Origin: Confluentibacter citreus
GTDB lineage: Bacteria > Bacteroidota > Bacteroidia > Flavobacteriales > Flavobacteriaceae
NCBI RefSeq assembly: GCF_002807055.1
Contig: NZ_NIXN01000001.1
Span: 806,001 to 870,000, forward strand
Reading direction: 5' to 3'
Length of the DNA: 64,000 bases
The translations under genes and the position numbers were made by a program. This document shows, one piece after another, positions 17,723-27,200 of this stretch (position 1 is the stretch's first letter; each line of letters opens with the position of its first letter). Below the pieces are notes generated by a model that saw only the letters and a program-made list of their open reading frames with translations, did not search any database and was not told where the DNA came from.

Positions 17723-18073
17723 CTAAAATTCTGAATTAGAATTTCTATCCGATTCTTTTAAACTAGCAATTACATTGTCTTTGTAATCAACTTCTTTTAT
17801 AGTTTCATTGGTGTAATAAAACCACTTGCCGACTTTTTTACCATTATCATAATTTCCAGAAACAACTTTTTTGCCTGCTGTATCAAAACTTAACCACTCA
17901 CCTTGTAATTTACCATCTGCAGTGAAAGTCCCTGTTTGACTTACCACTCCATTGTCATGATAATAAACTGCTTCAATTAAATTAGTGTCAGTGTTATGTT
18001 TTAAATCTTTCTTTTGTTGTCCAAAAGAAACCACAGTAATTAAAAGGGCAAAAAACAAAATACATTTCTTCAT
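17723..18073 (-). CDS. Secreted MORN-variant (YwqK-like) repeat protein
   Basis: A 116-residue exported protein with signal peptide MKKCILFFALLITVVSFGQQ. The rest is made of MORN_2-type repeats (AVYYHDNGVVSQTGTFTADGKLQGEWLSF, ANYDNGKKVGKWFYY style) as in proteins annotated 'toxin-antitoxin system YwqK family antitoxin'; no toxin is near. I chose the ATG at 18073 because the signal peptide starts there; the longer frame to 18124 runs through the -7 box TATATTTG (18102-18109). Its upstream region carries the four-unit TAACATT array on the opposite strand. Function unknown. Confidence 0.75.
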   Translation of the reverse strand: MKKCILFFALLITVVSFGQQKKDLKHNTDTNLIEAVYYHDNGVVSQTGTFTADGKLQGEWLSFDTAGKKVVSGNYDNGKKVGKWFYYTNETIKEVDYKDNVIASLKESDRNSNSEF

Positions 18074-18101
18074 AATTATGGGGGTTTTTAACATTATACA
18101 A

Positions 18102-18109
18102 CAAATATA
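18102..18109 (-). promoter_or_regulatory. -7 box TATATTTG of the MORN-repeat gene
   Basis: Exact TAnnTTTG on the minus strand, 28 bp before the ATG at 18073. The TAACATT array begins 10 bp further upstream. Confidence 0.6.
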
Positions 18110-18118
18110 GCTATTTGG

Positions 18119-18162
18119 TAACATTAAAACAACATTTAAATAACATTAAATTAACTTTAAGC
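18119..18162 (+). promoter_or_regulatory. Four-unit Pho-box-like array, target uncertain
   Basis: Four contiguous 11-mers start at 18119, 18130, 18141 and 18152: TAACATTAAAA, CAACATTTAAA, TAACATTAAAT and TAACTTTAAGC. This is the cleanest copy of the motif in the window. Read on the plus strand it points to the empty stretch before the porin gene. It also lies just upstream of the minus-strand gene, but reversed. No good -7 box is found 25 bp after its last unit. Confidence 0.6.
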
Positions 18163-18380
18163 TTTTAATTAACTGTATTTCAATTATTTAAATGTGTAAA
18201 ATTTAACATTGGAATATTAATAATTAGTTAATGTTAATATTACAATTAGCTAAACTTAAAGAATGACATTAGCAAAGTCTTAAGACACAATAATTAGTTT
18301 TTCATATAATCAATTAGTTTTTGTCGACTACATTATCATGATTCCTAATGAGCTGCCTTAGGCCAAGGCAGCTTTTTTTT
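18163..18380 (+). ncRNA. Candidate phosphate-responsive small RNA
   Basis: This 218-bp stretch has no credible open frame, yet it begins after a Pho-box-like array and ends in a strong intrinsic terminator. It contains a direct repeat AATTAGTTTTT (18292 and 18312) and the palindrome GTCTTAAGAC (18277-18286). A transcript of up to about 200 nt is inferred. The start site is unknown and no exact TAnnTTTG box was found. The alternative is a terminator that only blocks upstream transcription from reaching the porin gene. Confidence 0.3.
18351..18380 (+). terminator. Orphan intrinsic terminator
   Basis: A 9-bp GC-containing stem (AGCTGCCTT/AAGGCAGCT), loop AGGCC and a run of eight T. There is no plus-strand gene for 710 bp upstream; the gene before it points the other way. 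Confidence 0.88.
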
Positions 18381-18390
18381 GTTGTTAACT

Positions 18391-18434
18391 TAATTATTAG
18401 GAAACATTTAATTAACATTGGCTTTGGTTATTTG
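18391..18434 (+). promoter_or_regulatory. Pho-box-like promoter P3 (porin)
   Basis: Units start at 18391 (TAATTAT), 18402 (AAACATT) and 18413 (TAACATT) in 11-bp phase. The unit at 18402 is 25 bp before the -7-like box GTTATTTG (18427-18434). It drives the porin gene at 18460. Confidence 0.68.
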
Positions 18435-18459
18435 CACCGACAAAAACTAAAAATTACCA

Positions 18460-19662
18460 ATGAAAAAACTCCTAGTAGTAATTACTATTGTGCACTGTTG
18501 TTCATTAATTTCTTTTGCGCAAAATAATTTAGTATCTAATGATACAATTGATAAAGAATGGTACCAAGAAATAAATTTAAGGGGCTATGCCCAATTAAGA
18601 TATAACGGACTCATTCAAACAAACCCAGATTTAACCTGCGAACAATGCGATAAATCTTGGGGAGGCGATAGTGATTTCTTTTTTAGACGTATCCGATTAG
18701 TATTTTACGGACAAATTCATCCAAGAGTTTACTTTTATATACAGCCCGATTTTGCAAGTGCTTCTGGCTCTAATCAACATTTCGGACAAATTCGCGATGC
18801 TTATGTTGATGTTGGTTTAGACTCAAAAAATGAGTTTCGTTTTAGAGTAGGACAAAGTAAAGTGCCTTTTGGTTTTGAAAACATGCAATCTAGTCAAAAT
18901 AGGTTAACGTTAGATCGTAACGATGGTTTAAATAGTGCTGTAAGAAACGAACGTGATTTGGGTATATTTTTCTATTGGGCTCCAAAAAAAATCCGTGAGC
19001 GTTTCTCAATGTTGGTAAAAGATGGGTATAAAGGTTCGGGCGATTACGGTGTTTTGGGCTTGGGTGTTTACAACGGACAAACGGCAAATTTAGAAGAACT
19101 GAACAATAAAAAGCACATTGTTGCTCGCTTAGCATATCCTTTTGAAATTGGTACGCAAATTTTTGAGGCTGGAATTCAAGCTTATACTGGTGACTATACT
19201 ATTGATAGCAAACAAATATCGGAAGGGGTTCAGCATAGAGAAGACAATACTTACATAGACCAACGTTTTGCCGTATCTGCTATATTATACCCAAAACCTT
19301 TTGGTATTCAAGCCGAGTATAATTTTGGTAAAGGCCCCGAGTTTAATAAAGTTAGTAATAGTATAGAAGTTCAAAACCTACATGGGGGTTATCTTACATT
19401 AAATGCCATGTTGCCAATCAATAAACAATTAATATATCCATTTGCTAAAGTACAGTATTACAATGGAGGCAAAAAGCATGAACTTGATGCCAGAAGCTAT
19501 GAGGTAAAAGAACTTGAATTGGGGGTAGAGTGGCAACCTTATAAAAGTATAGAGCTTGTTGCCATGTACACGTTCTCCGATAGAAGATATGAGGATTTCA
19601 TAAATCCAGATAATCACCAAGTAGGAAGCTTATTGCGCTTACAGTTTCAAGTAAACTTTTAA
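18460..19662 (+). CDS. Phosphate-selective porin, OprP/OprO family
   Basis: A 400-residue outer-membrane beta-barrel for diffusion of phosphate or polyphosphate. It has a signal peptide of about 20 residues (ending SFAQ), the family pattern FFFRRIRLVFYGQIHPRVYF, the plus-end segment FRVGQSKVPFGFENMQSS, alternating strands throughout and a C-terminal Phe (LQFQVNF) as needed for outer-membrane assembly. The position before the PiT gene, each with a Pho-type promoter, supports phosphate as substrate. The family also includes pyrophosphate porins. A 154-bp gap with promoter P4 follows. Confidence 0.9.
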   Translation: MKKLLVVITIVHCCSLISFAQNNLVSNDTIDKEWYQEINLRGYAQLRYNGLIQTNPDLTCEQCDKSWGGDSDFFFRRIRLVFYGQIHPRVYFYIQPDFASASGSNQHFGQIRDAYVDVGLDSKNEFRFRVGQSKVPFGFENMQSSQNRLTLDRNDGLNSAVRNERDLGIFFYWAPKKIRERFSMLVKDGYKGSGDYGVLGLGVYNGQTANLEELNNKKHIVARLAYPFEIGTQIFEAGIQAYTGDYTIDSKQISEGVQHREDNTYIDQRFAVSAILYPKPFGIQAEYNFGKGPEFNKVSNSIEVQNLHGGYLTLNAMLPINKQLIYPFAKVQYYNGGKKHELDARSYEVKELELGVEWQPYKSIELVAMYTFSDRRYEDFINPDNHQVGSLLRLQFQVNF

Positions 19663-19753
19663 AGATTCCAATTATATATAGCAGTTAATTAATTCGTTTG
19701 TTTTAATGTCCTAGCTTAATAATTAATTTCAAATTGAATTAAGCAATAAAAAA

Positions 19754-19797
19754 TAACAATTGCGTAACTTAGCTTATTGAAATACATAAGATATTTG
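19754..19797 (+). promoter_or_regulatory. Pho-box-like promoter P4 (PiT)
   Basis: Two units, TAACAATTGCG (19754) and TAACTTAGCTT (19765), lie 36 and 25 bp before the -7-like box GATATTTG (19790-19797). The ATG of the PiT gene is at 19817. Confidence 0.65.
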
Positions 19798-19816
19798 CAA
19801 ACTTATTTGTTAAATT

Positions 19817-22102
19817 ATGGAAAACATTTACTTGTACATGATTATTGCCCTGGGCATTTTAGCAGTTGCTGATTTGGTAGTAGGAGTAAGCAATGATGCT
19901 GTAAATTTTTTAAATTCTGCGATAGGTTCAAAAGCTGTACCTGTTAAAATCATCATGATTGTAGCCTCTGTTGGCCTCATTCTTGGAGCCGTATTTTCAA
20001 ACGGTATGATGGAAATTGCACGTGAAGGGATTTTGAATCCTTCCATGTTTAGTTTCAACGAAATCATGATTATTTTCATGGCCGTTATGATAGCCGACAT
20101 ATTGCTATTGGATTTTTTCAATAGTTTAGGTTTGCCAACATCAACAACGGTTTCTATTGTATTCGATTTATTGGGAGCTTCCGTAGCCATGGCGCTTATA
20201 AAAGTGTACGGTATTGATGGAACTTTTACAGACATCTATAATTATATTAATACAGATAAGGCAACAGAAATTATATATGGTATTCTGCTTTCTGTGGTTA
20301 TTGCATTTTCTGTGGGTTCTTTTGTTCAATATGTCGCAAGAGCCTTTTTGTCGTTCAAGTTTCAACATCATGGCAATTGGGTTAATGTTTTAATGGGTGG
20401 TATTGCGGCATCTGCTATTACCTATTTTATCATCATAAAGGGACTTAAAAGCACATCTTTTATAGATGCAGATACCTTAAATTATATCAAAAATAATACA
20501 TTGACCATTTTAGCTGTCAATTTTGCGTTTTGGATTGCTTTCAGTGCCATATTAACCAGTATTTTTAAAGTCAATATTTATAAATTCATTATTCTTATTG
20601 GAACCTTTGCCCTGGCATTAGCCTTTGCTGGGAATGATTTGGTAAACTTTGTTGGTGTTCCAATTACCGCATGGCAATCCTTTGAATTATGGCAAGCATC
20701 TGGTGTTTCTGATACCTTGTATAACATGAGTAGTCTTAAAGGAGATGCCAGCACACCTACTTTTCTATTGGTTATTTCAGGGATTATAATGGTAGTGACG
20801 CTTTGGCTTTCCAAAAAGTCAAGATATGTTACACAAACTGAATTAAATCTTTCTCGTGAGGGGGATGCCAAAGAGCGTTTTGAACCCAATTATTTATCGC
20901 GTGCCATAGTACGTTCTTCAGTGGCATTATCTAACGGTTATAGATACATTTTACCAAATTCGATACATGAAAAGATAAACAAGCGCTTTGAAAAAGAGAA
21001 TACTAATGTATCTGCGAAAGACAATGCCGACTTGCCTGCATTTGACCTAGTGAGAGCCTCCATAAACTTAATTGTATCTAGTATTTTAATAGCGGCGGCA
21101 ACGTCCATGAAATTACCATTATCAACCACGTATGTGACGTTTATGGTAGCCATGGGTACATCTTTAGCTGATAGAGCCTGGAATAACGAAACGGCCGTTT
21201 ACCGTGTTGCTGGTGTGCTTAATGTGATAGCTGGATGGTTCTTAACCGCAGTAATTGCTTTTGTGGTTGCAGGAACTTTGGCCTATCTTATGTATATTGG
21301 CGGACCAATTGCAATAGGTGTTTTATTCCTAATAGCTGGTTTTCTTATCGTTAAAAGCTCCATTAGCTTTACTAAAAAAATGAATTCCGACAAAACATCA
21401 GACCGTTTGCATTCTTCTGAAAGCAGCTCCATACAAGGTGTTATTCATGAAAGTGCCGATAACATTGCCAATGTAGTTAAACGTGGAAATAAAATCTACA
21501 CAAATGCTATAAATGGATTGGCTCTACAGGATTTATCATTATTAAAAAAGAATGATAAACAAATTGCAAAATTATCTGCTGAGGTTGATGAATTGCGCGA
21601 TAACATCTTCTATTTTATCAAAAACTTAGATGAGTCCAGTGTTGCGGCTAGTAATTTTTACATCCATATTTTAGCATATTTACAAGATATTGTACAGTCT
21701 TTAGAATACATATCTAAAGTGAGTTATAAGCATGTTAATAACAATCATAAAAAATTAAAGTTCAATCAAATAAAAGAATTAAAGGAAATTGACACCCGAT
21801 TCGACACTTTTTTTAATAATACGCAAAATGCTTTTGAGTCAAGATCTTTTGAGCAAATTGGGGTTATTTTAGGAAGAAAAGAAGAGATTTTAGGGTTGGT
21901 AACATCCAAAATTCAAAAACAGGTCAACCGTACCCGTTCTGAAGAGACAAGCCCAAAGAACACAACCTTATATTTTAGTCTTTTGTTAGAAACCAAGGAT
22001 TTATTGAACGCAACTATGAATCTTTTAGAAGAATACCATAAATCACATGATGCTTCTGTAAAACCAGCAAAAAAAGTAGCTTCATCGGAAGAAGAGGAAT
22101 AG
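19817..22102 (+). CDS. PiT-family inorganic phosphate transporter with C-terminal PhoU-like domain
   Basis: A 761-residue inner-membrane phosphate/cation symporter. Two inverted PHO4 repeats are seen, each with the signature: VGVSNDAVNFLNSAIGSKA and later AFAGNDLVNFVGVPI, plus the GLPTSTTVSIVFDLLGASVA and KLPLSTTYVTFMVAMGTS pair. About 12 helices occupy residues 1-510. Residues about 525-740 are soluble and helical (NIANVVKRGNKIYTNAI, VDELRDNIFYFIKNLDESS) and resemble PhoU/DUF47, which elsewhere is a separate regulator of PiT. The fusion suggests built-in control of uptake. It has its own Pho-type promoter and terminator. Confidence 0.9.
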   Translation: MENIYLYMIIALGILAVADLVVGVSNDAVNFLNSAIGSKAVPVKIIMIVASVGLILGAVFSNGMMEIAREGILNPSMFSFNEIMIIFMAVMIADILLLDFFNSLGLPTSTTVSIVFDLLGASVAMALIKVYGIDGTFTDIYNYINTDKATEIIYGILLSVVIAFSVGSFVQYVARAFLSFKFQHHGNWVNVLMGGIAASAITYFIIIKGLKSTSFIDADTLNYIKNNTLTILAVNFAFWIAFSAILTSIFKVNIYKFIILIGTFALALAFAGNDLVNFVGVPITAWQSFELWQASGVSDTLYNMSSLKGDASTPTFLLVISGIIMVVTLWLSKKSRYVTQTELNLSREGDAKERFEPNYLSRAIVRSSVALSNGYRYILPNSIHEKINKRFEKENTNVSAKDNADLPAFDLVRASINLIVSSILIAAATSMKLPLSTTYVTFMVAMGTSLADRAWNNETAVYRVAGVLNVIAGWFLTAVIAFVVAGTLAYLMYIGGPIAIGVLFLIAGFLIVKSSISFTKKMNSDKTSDRLHSSESSSIQGVIHESADNIANVVKRGNKIYTNAINGLALQDLSLLKKNDKQIAKLSAEVDELRDNIFYFIKNLDESSVAASNFYIHILAYLQDIVQSLEYISKVSYKHVNNNHKKLKFNQIKELKEIDTRFDTFFNNTQNAFESRSFEQIGVILGRKEEILGLVTSKIQKQVNRTRSEETSPKNTTLYFSLLLETKDLLNATMNLLEEYHKSHDASVKPAKKVASSEEEE

Positions 22103-22123
22103 AACTGTTTTTTCATATAATAT

Positions 22124-22158
22124 AAATCCAAAGTAATATGAATTGCTTTGGATTTTTT
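22124..22158 (+). terminator. Intrinsic terminator of the PiT gene
   Basis: A 10-bp stem (AAATCCAAAG/CTTTGGATTT) with a 12-base loop and a T run, 21 bp after the stop codon. Confidence 0.85.
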
Positions 22159-22161
22159 ATT

Positions 22162-22169
22162 TAGATTTG
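22162..22169 (+). promoter_or_regulatory. -7 box TAGATTTG of the M28 peptidase
   Basis: Exact TAnnTTTG, 18 bp before the ATG at 22188. No TAAC repeats precede it, so this gene does not appear to share the phosphate control of its neighbours. Confidence 0.6.
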
Positions 22170-22187
22170 GTCATCCTATAAAAGTCT

Positions 22188-23096
22188 ATGAACTTAAAAA
22201 CATTTTTTTACTGTCTTTTTTCTTTTGCCCTACTTCATGTTTTAAATGCACAAAAAGATAGTCTTGCCTTTAATGAAGACTTATTGTTAATGCATTTAAA
22301 AACCTTGTCGTCTGACTCTTTTGAAGGAAGAAGAACAGGGTCTGATGGCGGCATTAAAACCAAAAAATACATTATTAATCAGTTTCATAGTTTTGGATTA
22401 TCGCCTTTAAGCAAAACATTTGAACAATCGTTTTCTTTTGTAAACCAAAAAAAAGACTATCAAGCCACCAATGTAATAGGGTGGATTCGAGGTTCCGAAA
22501 AACCAGATAGTTATATGGTGATTAGTGCCCATTACGACCATGAGGGGATTAAGAATGGTAGTGTATATAACGGTGCCGATGATAATGCCTCTGGAGTATG
22601 TGCGCTATTTACTTTTGCCGAATATTTTAAAAATAACCCACCAAAGCATTCGGTTATTTTAGCCGCTTTTGATGCAGAGGAGTTGGGGCTTTGCGGGTCT
22701 AAATACTATGTGGAGAATTCGATTATCCCTTTACATAAAATTAAGTTAAACTTAAACATGGACATGATAAGCCGAAGCGATGATAACGAATTGTTTGTTG
22801 TTGGTACACGCTACAATGAAAATTTGAAACGATTGATTTTAAATTTTAAAACGATTGGAGATATAAAACTTATTGCTGGGCATGATGGGGAAGACCAAAA
22901 GGAAAATTGGACGTATTCTTCAGACCATGCATCATTTTACAGAAAGAACATTCCGTTTTTGTATTTTGGAGTGGCAGACCATAAAGACTACCACCAACCT
23001 ACGGATGATTTTGAGAATATCCAACCAAAATTTTATATGGAAGCCGTAAATACCATCATATCGGTTTTTAAGGAAATAGATAGGGTAGGGCTATAA
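22188..23096 (+). CDS. Secreted M28-family zinc aminopeptidase
   Basis: A 302-residue exported exopeptidase with a signal peptide (about 1-21, VLNAQ). The two-zinc site of family M28 is complete: His and Asp in SAHYDHEG and NGADDNASG, the catalytic Glu and ligand in AFDAEELGLCGS, an Asp in NLNMDMISR, and the late His in YSSDHASF. It probably releases N-terminal amino acids in the periplasm or outside the cell. The family also includes glutaminyl cyclases, which differ in detail. It has an exact -7 box and converges with the metal-efflux adaptor, 12 bp apart. Confidence 0.9.
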   Translation: MNLKTFFYCLFSFALLHVLNAQKDSLAFNEDLLLMHLKTLSSDSFEGRRTGSDGGIKTKKYIINQFHSFGLSPLSKTFEQSFSFVNQKKDYQATNVIGWIRGSEKPDSYMVISAHYDHEGIKNGSVYNGADDNASGVCALFTFAEYFKNNPPKHSVILAAFDAEELGLCGSKYYVENSIIPLHKIKLNLNMDMISRSDDNELFVVGTRYNENLKRLILNFKTIGDIKLIAGHDGEDQKENWTYSSDHASFYRKNIPFLYFGVADHKDYHQPTDDFENIQPKFYMEAVNTIISVFKEIDRVGL

Positions 23097-23108
23097 AATC
23101 TTTTTTGG

Positions 23109-24245
23109 TTATTCACTACCTTCATTAAGTAACATATAAATCCCTTTTGTTAAAATCTCTTTATTCAACAAAGCCTCAGGATTTGTTATGGCGGTATATG
23201 TTTCATTTTGTATTCCAATATCGAGTTTAATTTTTTCAAAGTGAAAACCATCATTGGTTTTATTAGTTAGCGCCAGTATAAAATAATCAGAATCAACCTT
23301 GGCAATAGCATCATTGGGTAAAGCAAAATAGCTGGTAGCTTGGTTTATTATCGTTGCCTCTACAAACATGCCAACAATAAAATGAGTTTTGGTCTCGTCT
23401 TTAATATGTCCGTGAACATTAACAATTCTATTCTTTTCATCTATAACAGTACCTACTAAGTGTACTGTGGCTTCAAAAGTGTCTTGAGAGGCTTCGGGTA
23501 TTTTAAATAGTATTTTTTGGTCTTTTTTTACTTTCAAAATATCTTTTTCAAAAACCGCTAATTCTAAGTGAATATGTTCTGTATTGACAATTTCCATGAT
23601 AATATCCGATGGCGACACATATGAGCCATTACTAACATTTACTTTTGTTACATAGCCATCGATGGGCGCGTATAAGTTGACTGTTGAGGTTATTTGTCCC
23701 TGTTCTACAGATGTTGGATTAATACGCATCATGCTTAATTTTTTCCTTAAGCCATTATATTGTGCTAGACTGCTTTTATAGCTACTTTCAGCTTTTAGAA
23801 AGTTTTTTTGTGATGTGATTTTTTCATCATAAAGTGTTTTTTGACGGTCGAATTCCGATTTTAAGTAATTAAGCTGCTCTGAAAGTTCTAAATACTGTTG
23901 CTGAATTTCAACATAATCAGGGTTTTCAAGAGTTACTAACAATTGTCCTTTTTTTACCCTATCACCAATTAATAATGGGGTTTTGGTAATATACCCACCC
24001 ATGAAAGTACTAATGCTTGCTTTATTTTGCGGAGGAACATCAATCATGCCGCTGGTTTTAATCGTCTCATCAAAAGATGTTTCCTCCAGTTTACCCAACT
24101 GCATTTGTTCGCTTGTAAATTGCGATTTAGTGATTACAACTTGGTTGGTGTTTGATGGTTCTGAAATGGCTGTTTGATTGTTTTTATCTGAATTTCCACA
24201 AGCTATTAAAACAAGTGCAAAAAGTATGGTATATGTCTGTTTCAT
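23109..24245 (-). CDS. Heavy-metal RND efflux adaptor (CusB/CzcB-like lipoprotein)
   Basis: A 378-residue periplasmic membrane-fusion protein with lipobox LVLIAC (Cys16). Barrel-sandwich halves are visible (ASISTFMGGYITKTPLLIGDRVKKGQLLVTL and INLYAPIDGYVTKVNVSNGSYV-type) around a coiled-coil of about residues 105-180, followed by a beta-barrel. It lies 3 bp after the czcA-type gene in the same operon and would join that pump to the fused outer-membrane factor. There is no N-terminal Met-rich copper-binding tail. Confidence 0.9.
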   Translation of the reverse strand: MKQTYTILFALVLIACGNSDKNNQTAISEPSNTNQVVITKSQFTSEQMQLGKLEETSFDETIKTSGMIDVPPQNKASISTFMGGYITKTPLLIGDRVKKGQLLVTLENPDYVEIQQQYLELSEQLNYLKSEFDRQKTLYDEKITSQKNFLKAESSYKSSLAQYNGLRKKLSMMRINPTSVEQGQITSTVNLYAPIDGYVTKVNVSNGSYVSPSDIIMEIVNTEHIHLELAVFEKDILKVKKDQKILFKIPEASQDTFEATVHLVGTVIDEKNRIVNVHGHIKDETKTHFIVGMFVEATIINQATSYFALPNDAIAKVDSDYFILALTNKTNDGFHFEKIKLDIGIQNETYTAITNPEALLNKEILTKGIYMLLNEGSE

Positions 24246-24248
24246 CCT

Positions 24249-27200
24249 TTATAATATTAAATAATTGATAGCAATAATAGTTTGGTTATAGGCATTGATA
24301 GTCTCTAAATAGGTTAATTCAATCTCGGTTGCTGTTTCCATACTTTGTATGTATTGAAAGAAATCAATCTCTCCTTCTTTTAGAGTACGCTCGGCGGTTT
24401 TTATAATTTCCTCTGAGAGTGTTTTGCCTTGTGTTTCATAATACAGGATGGCTTCATTATATTGTTGAAGTTTTGCTAGTAGCATTTGATATTCGGCATC
24501 TAGCTTAACCTTATAATCTTGTTTTTCACTCTCGGCAACTTCTTGGGCGATCTTAGATGCTTTTATTTTTGAAGCATTACCACTAAAGAGTAAAGGAATT
24601 TTCAATCCAAACTGATAGCCTTGTACATTATTTAAATTACTATTGGAGCCTTGAAAATACTCAACACTTAAATCGGGTAACAGGCTTTGTTTTTCTTGCT
24701 GATTTAAAGCCTTGTAATAGTGTTTAGCTTCTTCATAATATAGAAGTCCCATATTGCTATCAACAGAAATAGTTTCTAATTCAAGCTTTTTTAAAGGAGC
24801 ATCTACGATTGTTAAACTATCTACTTGCACCAATTTTTTTAATTCCTCTTTGGCTAAAACAACATCTTGTAACGATTTTTTATAAGCAGTTTCTAATAAC
24901 TTTCTTTTGGATTTTGCATGTATCATTTCCAAATAATTAGTTTCACCCAATTCAAAACGACGTTCGGCTGCGCTAGCAAAATTTTGATACAAACTATCTA
25001 AATATTTATAAGTTTGAGCTTTATGTTTATTATAACTCAAATTATAATATGCCAAATAGATATCACGCTTTAAAGTCTGCAATCTAATATTAAGAGAGGA
25101 TTCTTGAAGATTCGATTTTACCTTATTCACCTTTTTGTCTGCAAAATAAACCGTTGGAAATTTAAAATCTTGTGAAACCCCAAAAACCCTTAAAGGCAAA
25201 CCATTGATGGCTATATTGTTTTCGTCGTAGTTATAATATACCGCTGTTTTCTCAAAGTCGAATGCACTGCCAATTAAGGCTTTTGTTTCATCAGCCTTTA
25301 ATGAATATGCTTTTAAATCGGCATTATTTTCAATAGCCAAAGTTAAAGTTTCATCAATAGTTAATGGTTTGTTTTGTGCATCGATATTAATAGCAAAAAG
25401 CATGATGACTATAGATATAATGACTTTTTTATTCATTTTAATTATGGCTTTTTCTTCGAACCAAGCGTATAAAACAGGTAAAACAATAAGGGTAAGAATC
25501 GTTGCGCTCACTAAACCACCAATAACAACGGTAGCTAGTGGTCGTTGCACCTCGGCGCCAGCATTTGTGGAAATTGCCATTGGCAAAAACCCTAAAGCAG
25601 CTGCCGCTGCTGTTAGCAGAACAGGTCTTAATCGTTCGCTAGTACCTCTTTTTATGCGTTCTTCTATATTCGTAACGCCTTCCTCTTTGAGTTCTTTAAA
25701 ATGTTCAATTAAAACAATCCCATTCAGTACAGCTATACCAAAAAGCGCTATAAAGCCAACACCTGCTGAAATACTAAAAGGCATGTCCCTTATCCACAGC
25801 AATAATATTCCGCCAACAGCTGAAAGTGGTATGGCTGAATATACCATAGCAGCCTCTTTTAAAGAACCAAAAGCAAAGTAAAGCAAAATGAAAATAAGCA
25901 CAAGTGCAATAGGCACAGCAATCATCAATCGCGCTTTGGCACTTTGTAAGTTTTCAAATTGACCACCATAACTAACACTGTAACCCGTGGGTAGTTTTAC
26001 GTTGCTTTCAATAATGTCTCTTACATCGTCTACAACCGATTGTAAATCCCGGTTTCTAACATTAATGCCCACTACAATGCGTCGCTTTGTATCGTCTCTT
26101 GAAATTTTAGCAGGTCCTGTGTTATATTTTATGTCTGCCAGTTCACTTAAAGGAATCTTTAATCCGCTGGGTGTGTCAACATATAAATTTTCTAGATTTT
26201 CTATATTTGTGCGGTGCGCTTCATCTAAGCGGATTACCATATCAAATCGTTTTTCGCCTTCAAAAACAGTCCCAACGGTTTTGCCCGCAAATCCCATGGA
26301 GATTAATTCGTTTATATCCGAGATATTCAAACCATATCTGGCAATTTTACTTCGGTTAAACGTAACGGTCATTTGCGGTAAGCCCTCTACTTTTTCAATG
26401 ATTATGTCTGATGCGCCTTCCACATTCTGAATAAGCATTTTAATTTCATTGGCTTTATTTGCTAAAACAGATAAATCTTCTCCAAAAATTTTAATGGCCA
26501 CGTCAGCTCTTACACCAGTAATCAACTCATTAAAGCGCATTTCTATAGGCTGTGTAAATTCAACTTCCATACCTGGAATAATAGCGAGTGCTTCTTTAAA
26601 TTTATCGGCCAATTCATCCTTGCTTTCGGCAGAAACCCATTCATCTTTTGGTTTTAGTTTAATAATAACATCACTTTCTTCCATACTCATGGGGTCTGTA
26701 GGCACTTCAGCAGCGCCAATTCTGCTAACTACTTGATCGACTTCTGGGAAGTTATCTAATAGGATTTGCTCAATTTTAGTAGTAATTTCAATGGTTTTGC
26801 TTAAAGAGGTCCCTGTTTTTAAAACGGGTTGAATCACGAAATCGCCTTCATCTAACGTAGGAACGAATTCCCCTCCCATGGTACTGAAAATCCAAATACT
26901 TACTGCCAGTAAAAGCCCTGCAAGGGAGACGATTATTTTTTTATTTTCCAATGCCCAATGAATAGATGGTTTATATAGTTTGGTTAAAAACCTCATTATT
27001 CTAACCGAAATATTTTTATCACTTTGTTTGTTCGGTTTTAAAAACATTGAAGAAATTACAGGAACATAGGTTAAACAAAAAATCATGGCGCCAATCAATG
27101 CGAAACTGAACGTTAGTGCCATAGGTTTAAACATTTTTCCTTCTACACCACTCAATGATAAAATGGGGATAAATACGATGAGGATGATAAGTTGGCCGAA

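Noticed and set aside
18241-18278. Short frames of 6-11 codons in the gap before the porin gene
   Set aside because: Too short, with no conserved composition or start context to support them as peptides.
25369-25881. 170-residue open frame antisense to the metal pump gene
   Set aside because: It lies opposite a strongly conserved RND coding sequence, has low-complexity composition typical of antisense frames and no promoter or family match.
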